From NCBI GenBank assembly GCA_017631955.1, contig JAGBSJ010000034.1, positions 1 to 64,000 on the forward strand: 64,000 nucleotides of DNA, given 5' to 3'. The position numbers were made by a program, and so were the translations under genes. Shown here piece by piece: positions 17,233 to 24,918 of the stretch (positions are counted from its first letter, which is position 1; every line of letters begins with the position of its first letter). The notes under the pieces were generated by a model, which searched no databases, was not told where the DNA came from, and saw nothing but the letters and a program-made list of their open reading frames with translations. This DNA is from Clostridia bacterium (GTDB lineage: Bacteria > Bacillota > Clostridia > Oscillospirales > Acutalibacteraceae).

Positions 17233-17252
17233 GGGCGATTTAATAATCGCCC
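17233..17252 (-). terminator. Terminator after the EIIC-like gene
   Basis: Perfect 8-bp stem GGGCGATT (17233-17240) with AATCGCCC (17245-17252). The minus-strand tail GTATTTTTAT follows. Confidence 0.85.
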
Positions 17253-17259
17253 CTACATT

Positions 17260-18651
17260 TTATTCTGCTTTTGGGTTTTTAGAAAGTTTTTGTGCCCATA
17301 TTCTCATTTCAAGAACTATGTCACCACTTGTTTCAATAGCAGTTCCTCGTTTTTCTTGTGACTTAAATACAAGGTGACGGAATAACACTATCGCAAGTCC
17401 ACCTACTGCAGCACCACCGAGAATTATAAAGAAAAGTGGTAATCTGCATGTAAGCCAATCGCCTGAACGAAGTGGTAATGTAAATGATATGTAGTATTCA
17501 CCCATTTCGAAAAGTTCTTCGAATGTATAACCATTACCATATCGTGGAAGTTCAGTTAAATATGCTGTGTTTGTGATTTTGAAAAGTGCTACTAAAAGTC
17601 CTGTAACAGCTGAACCTATCATATAACCTGGAATTATTGTTAATGGGCTACGATATGCATTGGTCATTGAGAATGAAACTGTAAGTTTGATATTTTCAAA
17701 GAACGCGTTAATTGGGCCTGTAACTGCAAGGTTAGTGTCGTCAGTATCAAGCTTAAAGCTCTTTTTCTTAATAAATCCACGGAATATCATTGCAAAAAGT
17801 GGAATCCAACCAAGTGACACGAAACAAGCGCCATAGATTGTCATAAATCTTGCGTCCCCTGCGAAAAGCATTGCAATAGCAACTGAAAATGCTGCCATTG
17901 AAACAGGGCCTATAAGGTCAAATCCAACCATAAGTCCCATTACAATACCACAAAGCACTACACTACTGTTTGCAAGGTTTGTAAGTGGCTCAACAAGAGC
18001 TTCGCCCAACGCGTTGAATGGCAACTGAATACCATAACGGATAAGCAAGAATGTAAGTGCGCAAGACGCAACGGGAAGAATAAGCACAAGCACAATTAAA
18101 TCGACTTGTTCTAATAATTCTACGCCACCGAAATTTTCAGGAATAAACTTAATTTTCTTTAAGGTTTTGTCAAGCTTTTTGCCAAGATTTTCTTTGATAT
18201 TATCCCACGCGATATAGAGATACTTAATAAGCAAAGCAAGGGCTATTGCCATTATGTAGTAACCCATATAGCCAATATTCACGCCACCACCGTTGTTGAG
18301 TGGAGTTGCGAAATATGCTACATACATCTGATTTGCTGGCACGGGATTTCCTGCAAAATGGCAGAAATAAATACTTAACGCCAAAGATGGTGCTAACGCA
18401 GGAAGTCCTGCAATTAAATAAGCTGTTACTGTTACAAATGCAATAAAGAAAAAGTCTGTTGCCCAGAAAAGAATAAACCACAAAATCTGCTCGTTACCTT
18501 TTTCGGCAGCATCAAGAATATGCTCAACGCCAAAAATATTCTGGATTACAAAGAAAAACCCTGCACCCAAAGCACCAAAAAGCTGCACAATAAACATTAT
18601 TGATGTTGAACGATATATATTTTTTCTTAAACTGATTATCTCGTTTTTCAT
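17260..18651 (-). CDS. PTS EIIC-like membrane protein (fructose family)
   Basis: A polytopic membrane protein of 463 residues with about ten hydrophobic segments. Segments such as LNNGGGVNIGYMGYY and GLMVGFDLIGPVSMAAF resemble the substrate-binding core of fructose/mannitol-type phosphotransferase EIIC. No EIIA or EIIB domain is fused or adjacent, so it may act without phosphotransfer or share components. The ATG at 18651 has GGGG upstream; longer frames run into gtrA. It is the last gene of a nadE-gtrA-EIIC unit. Transported substrate unknown. Confidence 0.78.
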   Translation of the reverse strand: MKNEIISLRKNIYRSTSIMFIVQLFGALGAGFFFVIQNIFGVEHILDAAEKGNEQILWFILFWATDFFFIAFVTVTAYLIAGLPALAPSLALSIYFCHFAGNPVPANQMYVAYFATPLNNGGGVNIGYMGYYIMAIALALLIKYLYIAWDNIKENLGKKLDKTLKKIKFIPENFGGVELLEQVDLIVLVLILPVASCALTFLLIRYGIQLPFNALGEALVEPLTNLANSSVVLCGIVMGLMVGFDLIGPVSMAAFSVAIAMLFAGDARFMTIYGACFVSLGWIPLFAMIFRGFIKKKSFKLDTDDTNLAVTGPINAFFENIKLTVSFSMTNAYRSPLTIIPGYMIGSAVTGLLVALFKITNTAYLTELPRYGNGYTFEELFEMGEYYISFTLPLRSGDWLTCRLPLFFIILGGAAVGGLAIVLFRHLVFKSQEKRGTAIETSGDIVLEMRIWAQKLSKNPKAE

Positions 18652-18670
18652 ACCCAATCCCCTATATATT

Positions 18671-19129
18671 TTATTTTGTTTCTGCTTTTGCTTCGTCTTT
18701 TTTTGCAAGGTTGTTTGTATTCATTGAGCCACGATAAACAACAAAACGGCAATATAAATATTCTGTAACAAGGTTACAAGACATTGTTACCACTTCAACT
18801 ATGTAGTTATTTACACCAGCATTTTCGGCTAACTGACCTAGATAAAGAGAAACCGGTGTGAATACACAATAGAAAAGTGCAACCTTAAGCATTGCAATAG
18901 GTACATTATTTGCAGATTTGAATGTAAACTTACGGTTTACTGTAAAGTTATAGAGAACTGACAAAATAAGTGATGGAAGATATGCTTTCCAATGCACACA
19001 ATCTGTAAGCTCGTGAATGATTGTGTATGACACAATTTGAATAATACCTGCGCCCATTGAGAATGCTACGAATTTTGCAATCTGGATTATTGTTTCTTTA
19101 GTTGAAAGTTTTTGGTTTTTATTTGACAT
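18671..19129 (-). CDS. GtrA-family membrane protein
   Basis: A 152-residue protein with four predicted membrane helices. FVAFSMGAGIIQIVSY near the N-terminus and FNFTVNRKFTF-like NFTVNRKFTFKS between helices two and three are GtrA/DPMS family marks. GtrA proteins are thought to move lipid-linked sugars or assist membrane glycosyltransferases; no glycosyltransferase is adjacent here. The start with GGGAG upstream (19129) is preferred over one five codons earlier. It lies between nadE and the EIIC-like gene. Confidence 0.88.
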   Translation of the reverse strand: MSNKNQKLSTKETIIQIAKFVAFSMGAGIIQIVSYTIIHELTDCVHWKAYLPSLILSVLYNFTVNRKFTFKSANNVPIAMLKVALFYCVFTPVSLYLGQLAENAGVNNYIVEVVTMSCNLVTEYLYCRFVVYRGSMNTNNLAKKDEAKAETK

Positions 19130-19143
19130 GAATATTTCTCCCA

Positions 19144-19881
19144 TTATATTTCCGGTTTGAATGATGGCATAAGTTCTAACTTAAACAAGTTCATTTTATG
19201 CTTTCTATCAATCAAATCTTTCTTTTCTTTATCTTCGATTTCGCCTGTTCTGATATATTTATCAAGTTCGGCATAAGTGAAACCGAGATTATCTTCATCC
19301 GTTTTACCACAAAGTCCATCAATTGGTGTTTTCTCAACAAGGTTATGTGGAAGTCCCAACAAATGACCGATTTGTTTCATTTCGGCTACTGTAAGAAACG
19401 AGCAAGGACTAAAATCCCCTACTGAATCACCATAACGAGTTGAATAACCAACCCAATCTTCAGAAAGATTACAAGTATTAGCAACTCTGCCATTAACTGA
19501 TTGGCTTACTGCATAAAGAGTTGTCATTCTTACTCTTGGTGGAATATTCTGCACAGTTTGTGGTGTAATTTCTAAATCCTTTGGCAGATTATTCATAAGG
19601 CCATCAACTGTATCTTTAATATTTACTATATAATTTTTAATTCCGAGATGGTCAACAAGTTGTTTTGCACAATCAATATCATGTTGCTCGCCACAAGGCA
19701 TAAGCACACCGATTACTCTGTCTTTACCTAACGCTTCAACGCAAAGGGCTGCCACAATAGATGAATCTTTACCACCTGAAATGCCAACAACTGCATTGCA
19801 ATCCTTTCCGTTCTGCTCGAAAAATTCACGAATCCACTCAACACATTGATTTTTTACTTTTAGTGCATCAAACTGATACAT
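19144..19881 (-). CDS. nadE: NAD synthetase NadE (ammonia-dependent)
   Basis: Final step of NAD synthesis: amidates deamido-NAD using ATP. About 245 residues without the N-terminal glutaminase domain, so the ammonia-using type. The PP-loop GISGGKDSSIVAAL (about 32-45) and NLSEDWVGYSTRYGDSVGD-type substrate region (about 155-175) are clear. The ATG at 19881 has GGAG upstream and lies 22 bases past a good promoter -10. First gene of a unit with gtrA and the EIIC-like gene; the link with those membrane proteins is unexplained. Confidence 0.95.
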   Translation of the reverse strand: MYQFDALKVKNQCVEWIREFFEQNGKDCNAVVGISGGKDSSIVAALCVEALGKDRVIGVLMPCGEQHDIDCAKQLVDHLGIKNYIVNIKDTVDGLMNNLPKDLEITPQTVQNIPPRVRMTTLYAVSQSVNGRVANTCNLSEDWVGYSTRYGDSVGDFSPCSFLTVAEMKQIGHLLGLPHNLVEKTPIDGLCGKTDEDNLGFTYAELDKYIRTGEIEDKEKKDLIDRKHKMNLFKLELMPSFKPEI

Positions 19882-19903
19882 AATATCACACTCCGATATT
19901 AGT

Positions 19904-19932
19904 ATTGTACCACTCTTTTTATAAAGTTTCAA
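19904..19932 (-). promoter_or_regulatory. Promoter of nadE-gtrA-EIIC
   Basis: Minus strand TTGAAA (19927-19932), 17-base spacer, TACAAT (19904-19909), directly past the terminator at 19949-19972. Confidence 0.65.
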
Positions 19933-19948
19933 TTAATTTATAAAAATA

Positions 19949-19972
19949 ACGCCCCTGCATTTGCAAGGGCGT
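19949..19972 (-). terminator. Terminator after the AIM24-family gene
   Basis: ACGCCC (19949-19954) with GGGCGT (19967-19972) plus inner TGCA pairing; minus-strand tail TATTTTTAT follows. Confidence 0.85.
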
Positions 19973-19982
19973 ATAATATGTG

Positions 19983-20708
19983 TTAATTTCCGCCAAGATT
20001 GATAGTAAATCCACTATCATTACCATTTGTTGCAGTTGGCATATACGGAATTAACTGATTTGCAATCTGTGCAATAGGCATTGACTGAATGTATATTTTA
20101 CCTGGACCTGTAATTCTTGTATGGAATAAGCCCTCGCCACCAAGGAAGATATTCTTTGCGCCTTTGATTTGTTGAACTTCCATTGTGCAAGTTTCACTCA
20201 TTGCCGCAAGATAACCTGTATCAACAACAATACTTTCGCCTGCACCCAAAGTGTACTCAACACAATGACCGTCAATTTCAAGGAATACAAGTCCATTACC
20301 TGAAATTTTCTGCATAATGAAACCTTCGCCACCAAAGAAGCCACGACCAAGCTTTTTATGGAAATGCACAGACAAGTCAAGGCCTTTTTCCATTGCAAGA
20401 AATCCCCTTTTCTGCACGATAATTCCATTACCAGGAGTCACTTCATAAGGAATAATTGAACCCGGAAAACTTGATGCAAAAGCAATCATACCGGTACCAC
20501 CTTGCGGTGTGTATTCGTTCATAAAAAGTGAGTCCCCAGAGAAAAGACGACCAAGCGCTTTTTTAACTCCGCCACCCGAATTTGTTTCCATATGCATATT
20601 AGGGCTCATCCAACTCATTGCACCACTTTCTGTGCAGAGTGTCTGCCCCGGCTCTGGGTAACAGATTACAACAGGCAAATGCCCACCTTCGATTTTATAA
20701 TTTAACAT
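19983..20708 (-). CDS. TIGR00266/AIM24 family protein
   Basis: A 241-residue protein of the AIM24 (TIGR00266) family. Repeated beta strands with the motifs ESGAMSWM (about 27), GGGVKKALGRLFSGDSLFMN (about 45-64), GEGFIMQKISG (about 127) and GGEGLFHTRITGPGKIYIQ form the typical double beta-helix-like fold. Bacterial members have no firmly assigned function. The gene stands alone between its own promoter and terminator. The Gly/Asn-rich C-terminal end (GNDSGFTINLGGN) is common in the family. GGGAGGG precedes the ATG. Confidence 0.9.
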   Translation of the reverse strand: MLNYKIEGGHLPVVICYPEPGQTLCTESGAMSWMSPNMHMETNSGGGVKKALGRLFSGDSLFMNEYTPQGGTGMIAFASSFPGSIIPYEVTPGNGIIVQKRGFLAMEKGLDLSVHFHKKLGRGFFGGEGFIMQKISGNGLVFLEIDGHCVEYTLGAGESIVVDTGYLAAMSETCTMEVQQIKGAKNIFLGGEGLFHTRITGPGKIYIQSMPIAQIANQLIPYMPTATNGNDSGFTINLGGN

Positions 20709-20737
20709 CAGAATCCCTCCCTATTCTTTATAATTTT

Positions 20738-20766
20738 ATTTTAACTTTTCAAAGAATATTTGTCAA
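20738..20766 (-). promoter_or_regulatory. Promoter of the AIM24-family gene
   Basis: Minus strand TTGACA (20761-20766), 17-base spacer, TAAAAT (20738-20743), starting a few bases past the lysS terminator. Confidence 0.7.
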
Positions 20767-20773
20767 TAAAAAA

Positions 20774-20797
20774 AGGACTACGGATTTCCGTAGTCCT
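20774..20797 (-). terminator. Terminator after lysS
   Basis: Perfect 11-bp stem AGGACTACGGA (20774-20784) with its complement at 20787-20797, then a run of T on the minus strand. Confidence 0.93.
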
Positions 20798-20804
20798 GAT
20801 TTAA

Positions 20805-22298
20805 TTAGTCTAATGGTTTCATTGTTGGGAAGAGGATTACGTCACGGATTGCCTGACTGTCTGTAAGAAGCATTGTCATACGGTCGATACCGAAACCGAT
20901 ACCGCCTGTTGGTGGCATACCGAGTTCAAGAGCATAAAGGAAATCCTCATCTGTTGTGTTTGCTTCTTCGTCGCCGAGAGCGAGAAGTTCTTCCTGTGCC
21001 TTAAATCTTTCTCTCTGGTCAATTGGGTCGTTAAGCTCTGAATAAGCATTTGCCATTTCCCAACCATTCATAAAGAATTCGAAACGCTCAACATAGTTAG
21101 GGTCTTCCGGTTTTTTCTTTGTAAGTGGAGAAATCTCAATAGGATGGTCCATAACAAATGTTGGCTGAACAAGGTGGTCTTCAACAAATTCTTCAAAGAA
21201 GAGATTAAGAATATCACCTTTTTTATGATGCTTTTCAAATTCAACATGGTGCTCTTTTGCTACTGCATGAGCTTCTTCAGTTGAGTTGATTTCGTTAAAG
21301 TCAACACCTGAATATTTTTTAACTGCATCAAGCATTGTAATTCTTTCAAATGGCTTACCCAAATCCATTTCAATACCATTGAATACGATTTTTGTTGTAC
21401 CAAGAACTTCCTGTGCTACATAACGGTAAAGATTTTCTGTTAAGTCCATCATACCGTGGTAGTCAGTATATGCCTGATAGAGTTCCATAAGTGTAAATTC
21501 TGGGTTATGACGAGTGTCAAGACCTTCGTTACGGAATACACGACCGATTTCGTAAACTCTTTCCATACCGCCAACGATAAGACGCTTTAAGTAAAGTTCA
21601 AGAGAAATACGAAGTTTAATATCAGTATCAAGCGCATTGAAGTGAGTTTCAAATGGTCTTGCTGCTGCACCACCTGCGTTGTAAACAAGCATTGGTGTTT
21701 CAACTTCCATAAAGCCCTCGCCATCAAGATATTTACGGACTGCACTAATAATTTTTGAGCGATTGATAAGAGTCTGTTTTGATTCCTGATTCATAATAAG
21801 GTCAATATAACGCTGACGATATCTCATATCAGTATTTGTAAGACCGTGGAACTTTTCAGGAAGAATCTGTAAGCTCTTTGAAAGAAGTGTTACTGCAGTT
21901 GCGTGAATTGAAATCTCGCCTGTTTTTGTTTTGAACACTTCGCCCTCAATACCGATAATATCGCCGATATCGAGTTTCTTAAAGCCCTTATATTCTTCTT
22001 CGCCGATGCTATCTCTTGCTACATAAGACTGGATGTTGCCTTTAAGGTCCTGAATGTTGCAGAATGATGCCTTACCCATAACACGTTTTGACATCATACG
22101 ACCTGCAACGCGTACAGTTTTACCTTCAAGTGCTTCAAAGCCATCTTTAATATCTGCACTGTGATGTGTCTGGTCATATTTTGTAATTACAAATGGGTCC
22201 CTGCCCTCTTCTTGTAATGCTTTAAGTTTTTCCTGACGGATTCTTTGCTGTTCGCCTAAATCCACTTCAGGTTGATTATTTCTGATTTCTTCTGCCAT
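20805..22298 (-). CDS. lysS: Lysyl-tRNA synthetase, class II
   Basis: Charges tRNA-Lys in the cytosol. Length 497 residues. An N-terminal OB-fold anticodon domain (about 55-160, [18 protein letters not shown]) is followed by the class II core with motif 2 region [21 protein letters not shown] (about 263-283) and motif 3 [12 protein letters not shown] near the C-terminus. It lies 13 bases past greA; the greA-lysS pairing is common in Firmicutes. No T-box leader was seen. Confidence 0.97.
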   Translation of the reverse strand: MAEEIRNNQPEVDLGEQQRIRQEKLKALQEEGRDPFVITKYDQTHHSADIKDGFEALEGKTVRVAGRMMSKRVMGKASFCNIQDLKGNIQSYVARDSIGEEEYKGFKKLDIGDIIGIEGEVFKTKTGEISIHATAVTLLSKSLQILPEKFHGLTNTDMRYRQRYIDLIMNQESKQTLINRSKIISAVRKYLDGEGFMEVETPMLVYNAGGAAARPFETHFNALDTDIKLRISLELYLKRLIVGGMERVYEIGRVFRNEGLDTRHNPEFTLMELYQAYTDYHGMMDLTENLYRYVAQEVLGTTKIVFNGIEMDLGKPFERITMLDAVKKYSGVDFNEINSTEEAHAVAKEHHVEFEKHHKKGDILNLFFEEFVEDHLVQPTFVMDHPIEISPLTKKKPEDPNYVERFEFFMNGWEMANAYSELNDPIDQRERFKAQEELLALGDEEANTTDEDFLYALELGMPPTGGIGFGIDRMTMLLTDSQAIRDVILFPTMKPLD

Positions 22299-22311
22299 TT
22301 TAGTACTCCAA

Positions 22312-22782
22312 TTATTTTAAGATTTCAACAATTTTGAATTCCATTGTGCCTGCAGGTGTTTCAACTGTTACTTTTTCGCCAACTTTATGGCCGATAAGTG
22401 CTTTACCAACAGGAGATTCGTCTGAAATCTTGCCAACTGCAGGGTCTGCCTGTGCAAAACCTACGATTGAATATGTGTATGACTTTCTCTTTTTATCTGT
22501 AATTTTTACTGTTGAACCGATATGAACGTTCTCTGTACCAAGTGACTCAATATCAAGAATTTTTGCAGTTTTAAGAATATGTTCGATTTCACCAATACGT
22601 GCTTCAAGTTTTGCTTGGTCATTCATTGCTTCATCATATTCACTGTTTTCTGACAAGTCACCGAAAGATTTAGCAAGTTTGATTTTTTCAGCAGCTTCTT
22701 TTCTGCCGTTGACTTTTAAGTCTTCAAGTTCTGCCTCAAGTTGTTTGAGAGCTTCTATTGTAAGTAATGTTTCCTGTGCCAT
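22312..22782 (-). CDS. greA: Transcription elongation factor GreA
   Basis: Rescues backtracked RNA polymerase by stimulating transcript cleavage through its secondary channel. The 156-residue protein has the N-terminal coiled coil with the acidic tip region [12 protein letters not shown] (about 40-51) and the C-terminal FKBP-like domain (VGSTVKI-type strand, then [14 protein letters not shown]). The ATG at 22782 has AAAGGAG upstream; the longer frame would start inside the leader. First gene of the greA-lysS unit with a consensus promoter 70 bases upstream. Confidence 0.96.
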   Translation of the reverse strand: MAQETLLTIEALKQLEAELEDLKVNGRKEAAEKIKLAKSFGDLSENSEYDEAMNDQAKLEARIGEIEHILKTAKILDIESLGTENVHIGSTVKITDKKRKSYTYSIVGFAQADPAVGKISDESPVGKALIGHKVGEKVTVETPAGTMEFKIVEILK

Positions 22783-22851
22783 TATTTTTGACTCCTTTAT
22801 TGGAAATTTAGGCATAACAAAACAAGCAGTCCTGCCGCCCATATAGAACAT

Positions 22852-22880
22852 ATTATATTAAAAATTTACCATTGTGTCAA
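22852..22880 (-). promoter_or_regulatory. Promoter of greA-lysS
   Basis: Perfect TTGACA (22875-22880), 17-base spacer, perfect TATAAT (22852-22857) on the minus strand. The -35 overlaps the stop codon of the upstream unknown gene. Confidence 0.88.
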
Positions 22881-23641
22881 GAGAAAGTCACAGTATCTAT
22901 ATGCTTTTTTTCATTGTTTACCGTAACTGTTTCAAAAATACATTCCCCTAATGAGAAAACTCCACAAAGTTCATAAAGTGCCGAGTAAAATGTATATTCA
23001 TCAACACCCTTGGGCAAAAGTTTTTTATAGATATTATTTACTATCATATTTTCGCCACAAGTTACATTTATAAACTGATTTTTGGTGCAAATACTCATTA
23101 CATTTTTGTCAATATTTATCTTAATTGTTCCATCGTTAAAATCCGAAAGCAACGACACACAAAGCCCTGTATTTTCAAGTATTTTATCGCATACTTTTGT
23201 GTATTTATCTTTATTATCAGTTACTACAGTTATTTGACTAGCATAAGGCACAATCATAGTCAGAAAGTCGGCATAAACGCCCTTTTTGTCGTACACCGTA
23301 ATGTTTTGTGGTGTTTTTATGGTGACGTTGTTTTTTATAATATGCAACAAAGTATTCATAAAAACTTTATTATACAAAATTGGGCTATTAAAAACTCCGA
23401 CTCCTTGATTTTCGGGGATTATAATATTTCCGTTAACTACAAGTCGTTTACAACATTTTCCCGAATGTTCAATCACTCTCTCCCAATCAACTGCATCATA
23501 CACACTTGCATTAAGCATATAAAAAGGTGCGCCTTTGAAAACCGGCACGGTAGCAATAGAATATTCGTCGCGGGCTAAAAATTTGAATATCTTCTCAAAA
23601 AAATTTCTGTTTTTCTTCTCCACATTCAACACACAAAACAT
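22877..23641 (-). CDS. Unrecognised protein downstream of the S41 protease
   Basis: I do not recognise this 254-residue protein. It has no signal peptide or membrane segment, so it is probably cytosolic. The middle (about 112-165) alternates predicted strands and helices (NITVYDKKGVYADFLTMI, then SQITVVTDN) in a way that suggests a Rossmann-like fold; this is inference. The C-terminal third has an ELCGVFSLGECIFE stretch. It follows the S41 protease gene across a terminator whose 3' arm contains this gene's GGAGG. It may be linked to the ftsEX module by location only. Confidence 0.72.
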   Translation of the reverse strand: MFCVLNVEKKNRNFFEKIFKFLARDEYSIATVPVFKGAPFYMLNASVYDAVDWERVIEHSGKCCKRLVVNGNIIIPENQGVGVFNSPILYNKVFMNTLLHIIKNNVTIKTPQNITVYDKKGVYADFLTMIVPYASQITVVTDNKDKYTKVCDKILENTGLCVSLLSDFNDGTIKINIDKNVMSICTKNQFINVTCGENMIVNNIYKKLLPKGVDEYTFYSALYELCGVFSLGECIFETVTVNNEKKHIDTVTFS

Positions 23642-23645
23642 AAAA

Positions 23646-23677
23646 AATCCCTCCGCAACAAAATATGCGAAGGGATT
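23646..23677 (-). terminator. Terminator after the S41 protease gene, overlapping the next gene's RBS
   Basis: AATCCCT (23646-23652) pairs with AGGGATT (23671-23677), with further inner pairing. On the minus strand six T follow and run straight into the ATG at 23641. The GGAGG used by that ATG is inside the 3' arm. Confidence 0.7.
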
Positions 23678-23689
23678 GTATTTTATTTA

Positions 23690-24889
23690 TCAGTTAGTTA
23701 CTATCGATGCCGCTTTTTGATATTGTGGGTCATCTGCTAATTTAAGCATTGGCAGACGTGAATTTTGTTCTGCGGTAAGTTCTACTTTATGGTCTGGCTC
23801 AAGACCTACACCATTAAAGCTATCACTCTTATAAGGAATAATTTTTGCAACTGTAAGTGCAACTGCACTACCATCACTTAACTCGAAAACTTTCTGCATT
23901 GTACCATTACCTGCAGTTTTTGTACCTACAAGCCCTGCAATGCCGAAATCACGTAAATCACAAGCGAAAAGTTCTGCCGCACCTGAAGTGTTGCCATTTA
24001 CAAGCACAGACATAACAAAACTTTTACTGTCTGAATCAGATGTAAATGTTTCAACAGTTTTACCGTCTTTATCAACTGCAGTTGCCAATGCACCTGTACC
24101 CTCAGTTGCTACGGGAGCAATAAGGTCAACACACGCAACCGCGTTTCTCATAAGACCTGTACTGGTATTTCGAACATCAAGCACAACTGCGGTTACTGAA
24201 TTTTTACTCATATAATCAAGAGCGTCTTCAAGTTGGTCTACGGTTGTACTGTAAAAAGCGGTAATTTTAACATAACCCACTTTATTGCTTACACTATAAT
24301 AAACTGACTGTGCAGAATAACCACGGGCTACTGATACTGTTTTTTCAGTATCGCCACTTTTAAATGTTACCTGAACATTAGTAAGTTTTTCACCGTCAAG
24401 CTTTTTAATGAGTTCTTCATAATTTGAAGATGTTACCTTAATAGAATCAACCGCAGTAATAACATCGCCCTTTTTAATCCCCTGAACTTCTGCGGGAGAT
24501 TTTGCAGATACTTCAGAAACGTAGATGTTATTATTTTCACTATCATAAACCGCGATAATACCTATACCGCCTTTATTGCCTTTATCTTCATCAAGATAAT
24601 CGGCATATTCGTTTGCGGTCATATAGTAACTATAACGGTCGCCAACGCCCTCAACGAAGCCGTCAGACATCATAGTATTGAGAAAATTCTCGTTCAATTC
24701 GCCGAAATAATTTTTACGGACTAAGTCGTCAATCTCTGATACTGTTGAGTAAAGATTTGAACGGTCTGCAACATCTTTGATAATTCCGTTATAAATATTC
24801 AAGGAGAATACCATTGTCATTGTAACTGCTAAAGCCACTGACAAGAAAATTAAAGAAATTGCAAGTCCTAAAGATATTTTTTTATTCAA
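23690..24889 (-). CDS. S41 family C-terminal processing protease (CtpA/CtpB type)
   Basis: Membrane-anchored serine protease exported to the outer face. An N-terminal membrane anchor (about 6-30) is followed by a helical region, a PDZ domain (about 115-185, VSAKSPAEVQGIKKGDVITAVDS) and the S41 catalytic domain with the serine in GNTSGAAELFA (about 300) and lysine in GTKTAGNGTMQ (about 325). It is translated from a TTG start with AAAGGA nine bases upstream; this site lies in a small hairpin. It follows ftsE-ftsX and the M23 hydrolase, as ctpB follows ftsEX in Bacillus subtilis. Confidence 0.93.
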   Translation of the reverse strand: MNKKISLGLAISLIFLSVALAVTMTMVFSLNIYNGIIKDVADRSNLYSTVSEIDDLVRKNYFGELNENFLNTMMSDGFVEGVGDRYSYYMTANEYADYLDEDKGNKGGIGIIAVYDSENNNIYVSEVSAKSPAEVQGIKKGDVITAVDSIKVTSSNYEELIKKLDGEKLTNVQVTFKSGDTEKTVSVARGYSAQSVYYSVSNKVGYVKITAFYSTTVDQLEDALDYMSKNSVTAVVLDVRNTSTGLMRNAVACVDLIAPVATEGTGALATAVDKDGKTVETFTSDSDSKSFVMSVLVNGNTSGAAELFACDLRDFGIAGLVGTKTAGNGTMQKVFELSDGSAVALTVAKIIPYKSDSFNGVGLEPDHKVELTAEQNSRLPMLKLADDPQYQKAASIVTN

Positions 24890-24904
24890 AGGACATCATC
24901 CTTT
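24888..24904 (-). promoter_or_regulatory. Hairpin hiding the RBS and TTG start of the S41 gene
   Basis: Minus-strand AAAGGA-TGATG-TCCTTT: a perfect 6-bp stem with 5-base loop. The 5' arm is the Shine-Dalgarno and the 3' arm runs into the TTG start codon (24887-24889). Confidence 0.5.
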
Positions 24905-24918
24905 ACTTTTGTTTTAAT

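Noticed and set aside
22783..22857. Possible T-box or riboswitch leader before greA-lysS
   Set aside because: The 75-base leader is too short and shows no T-box sequence or specifier stem.
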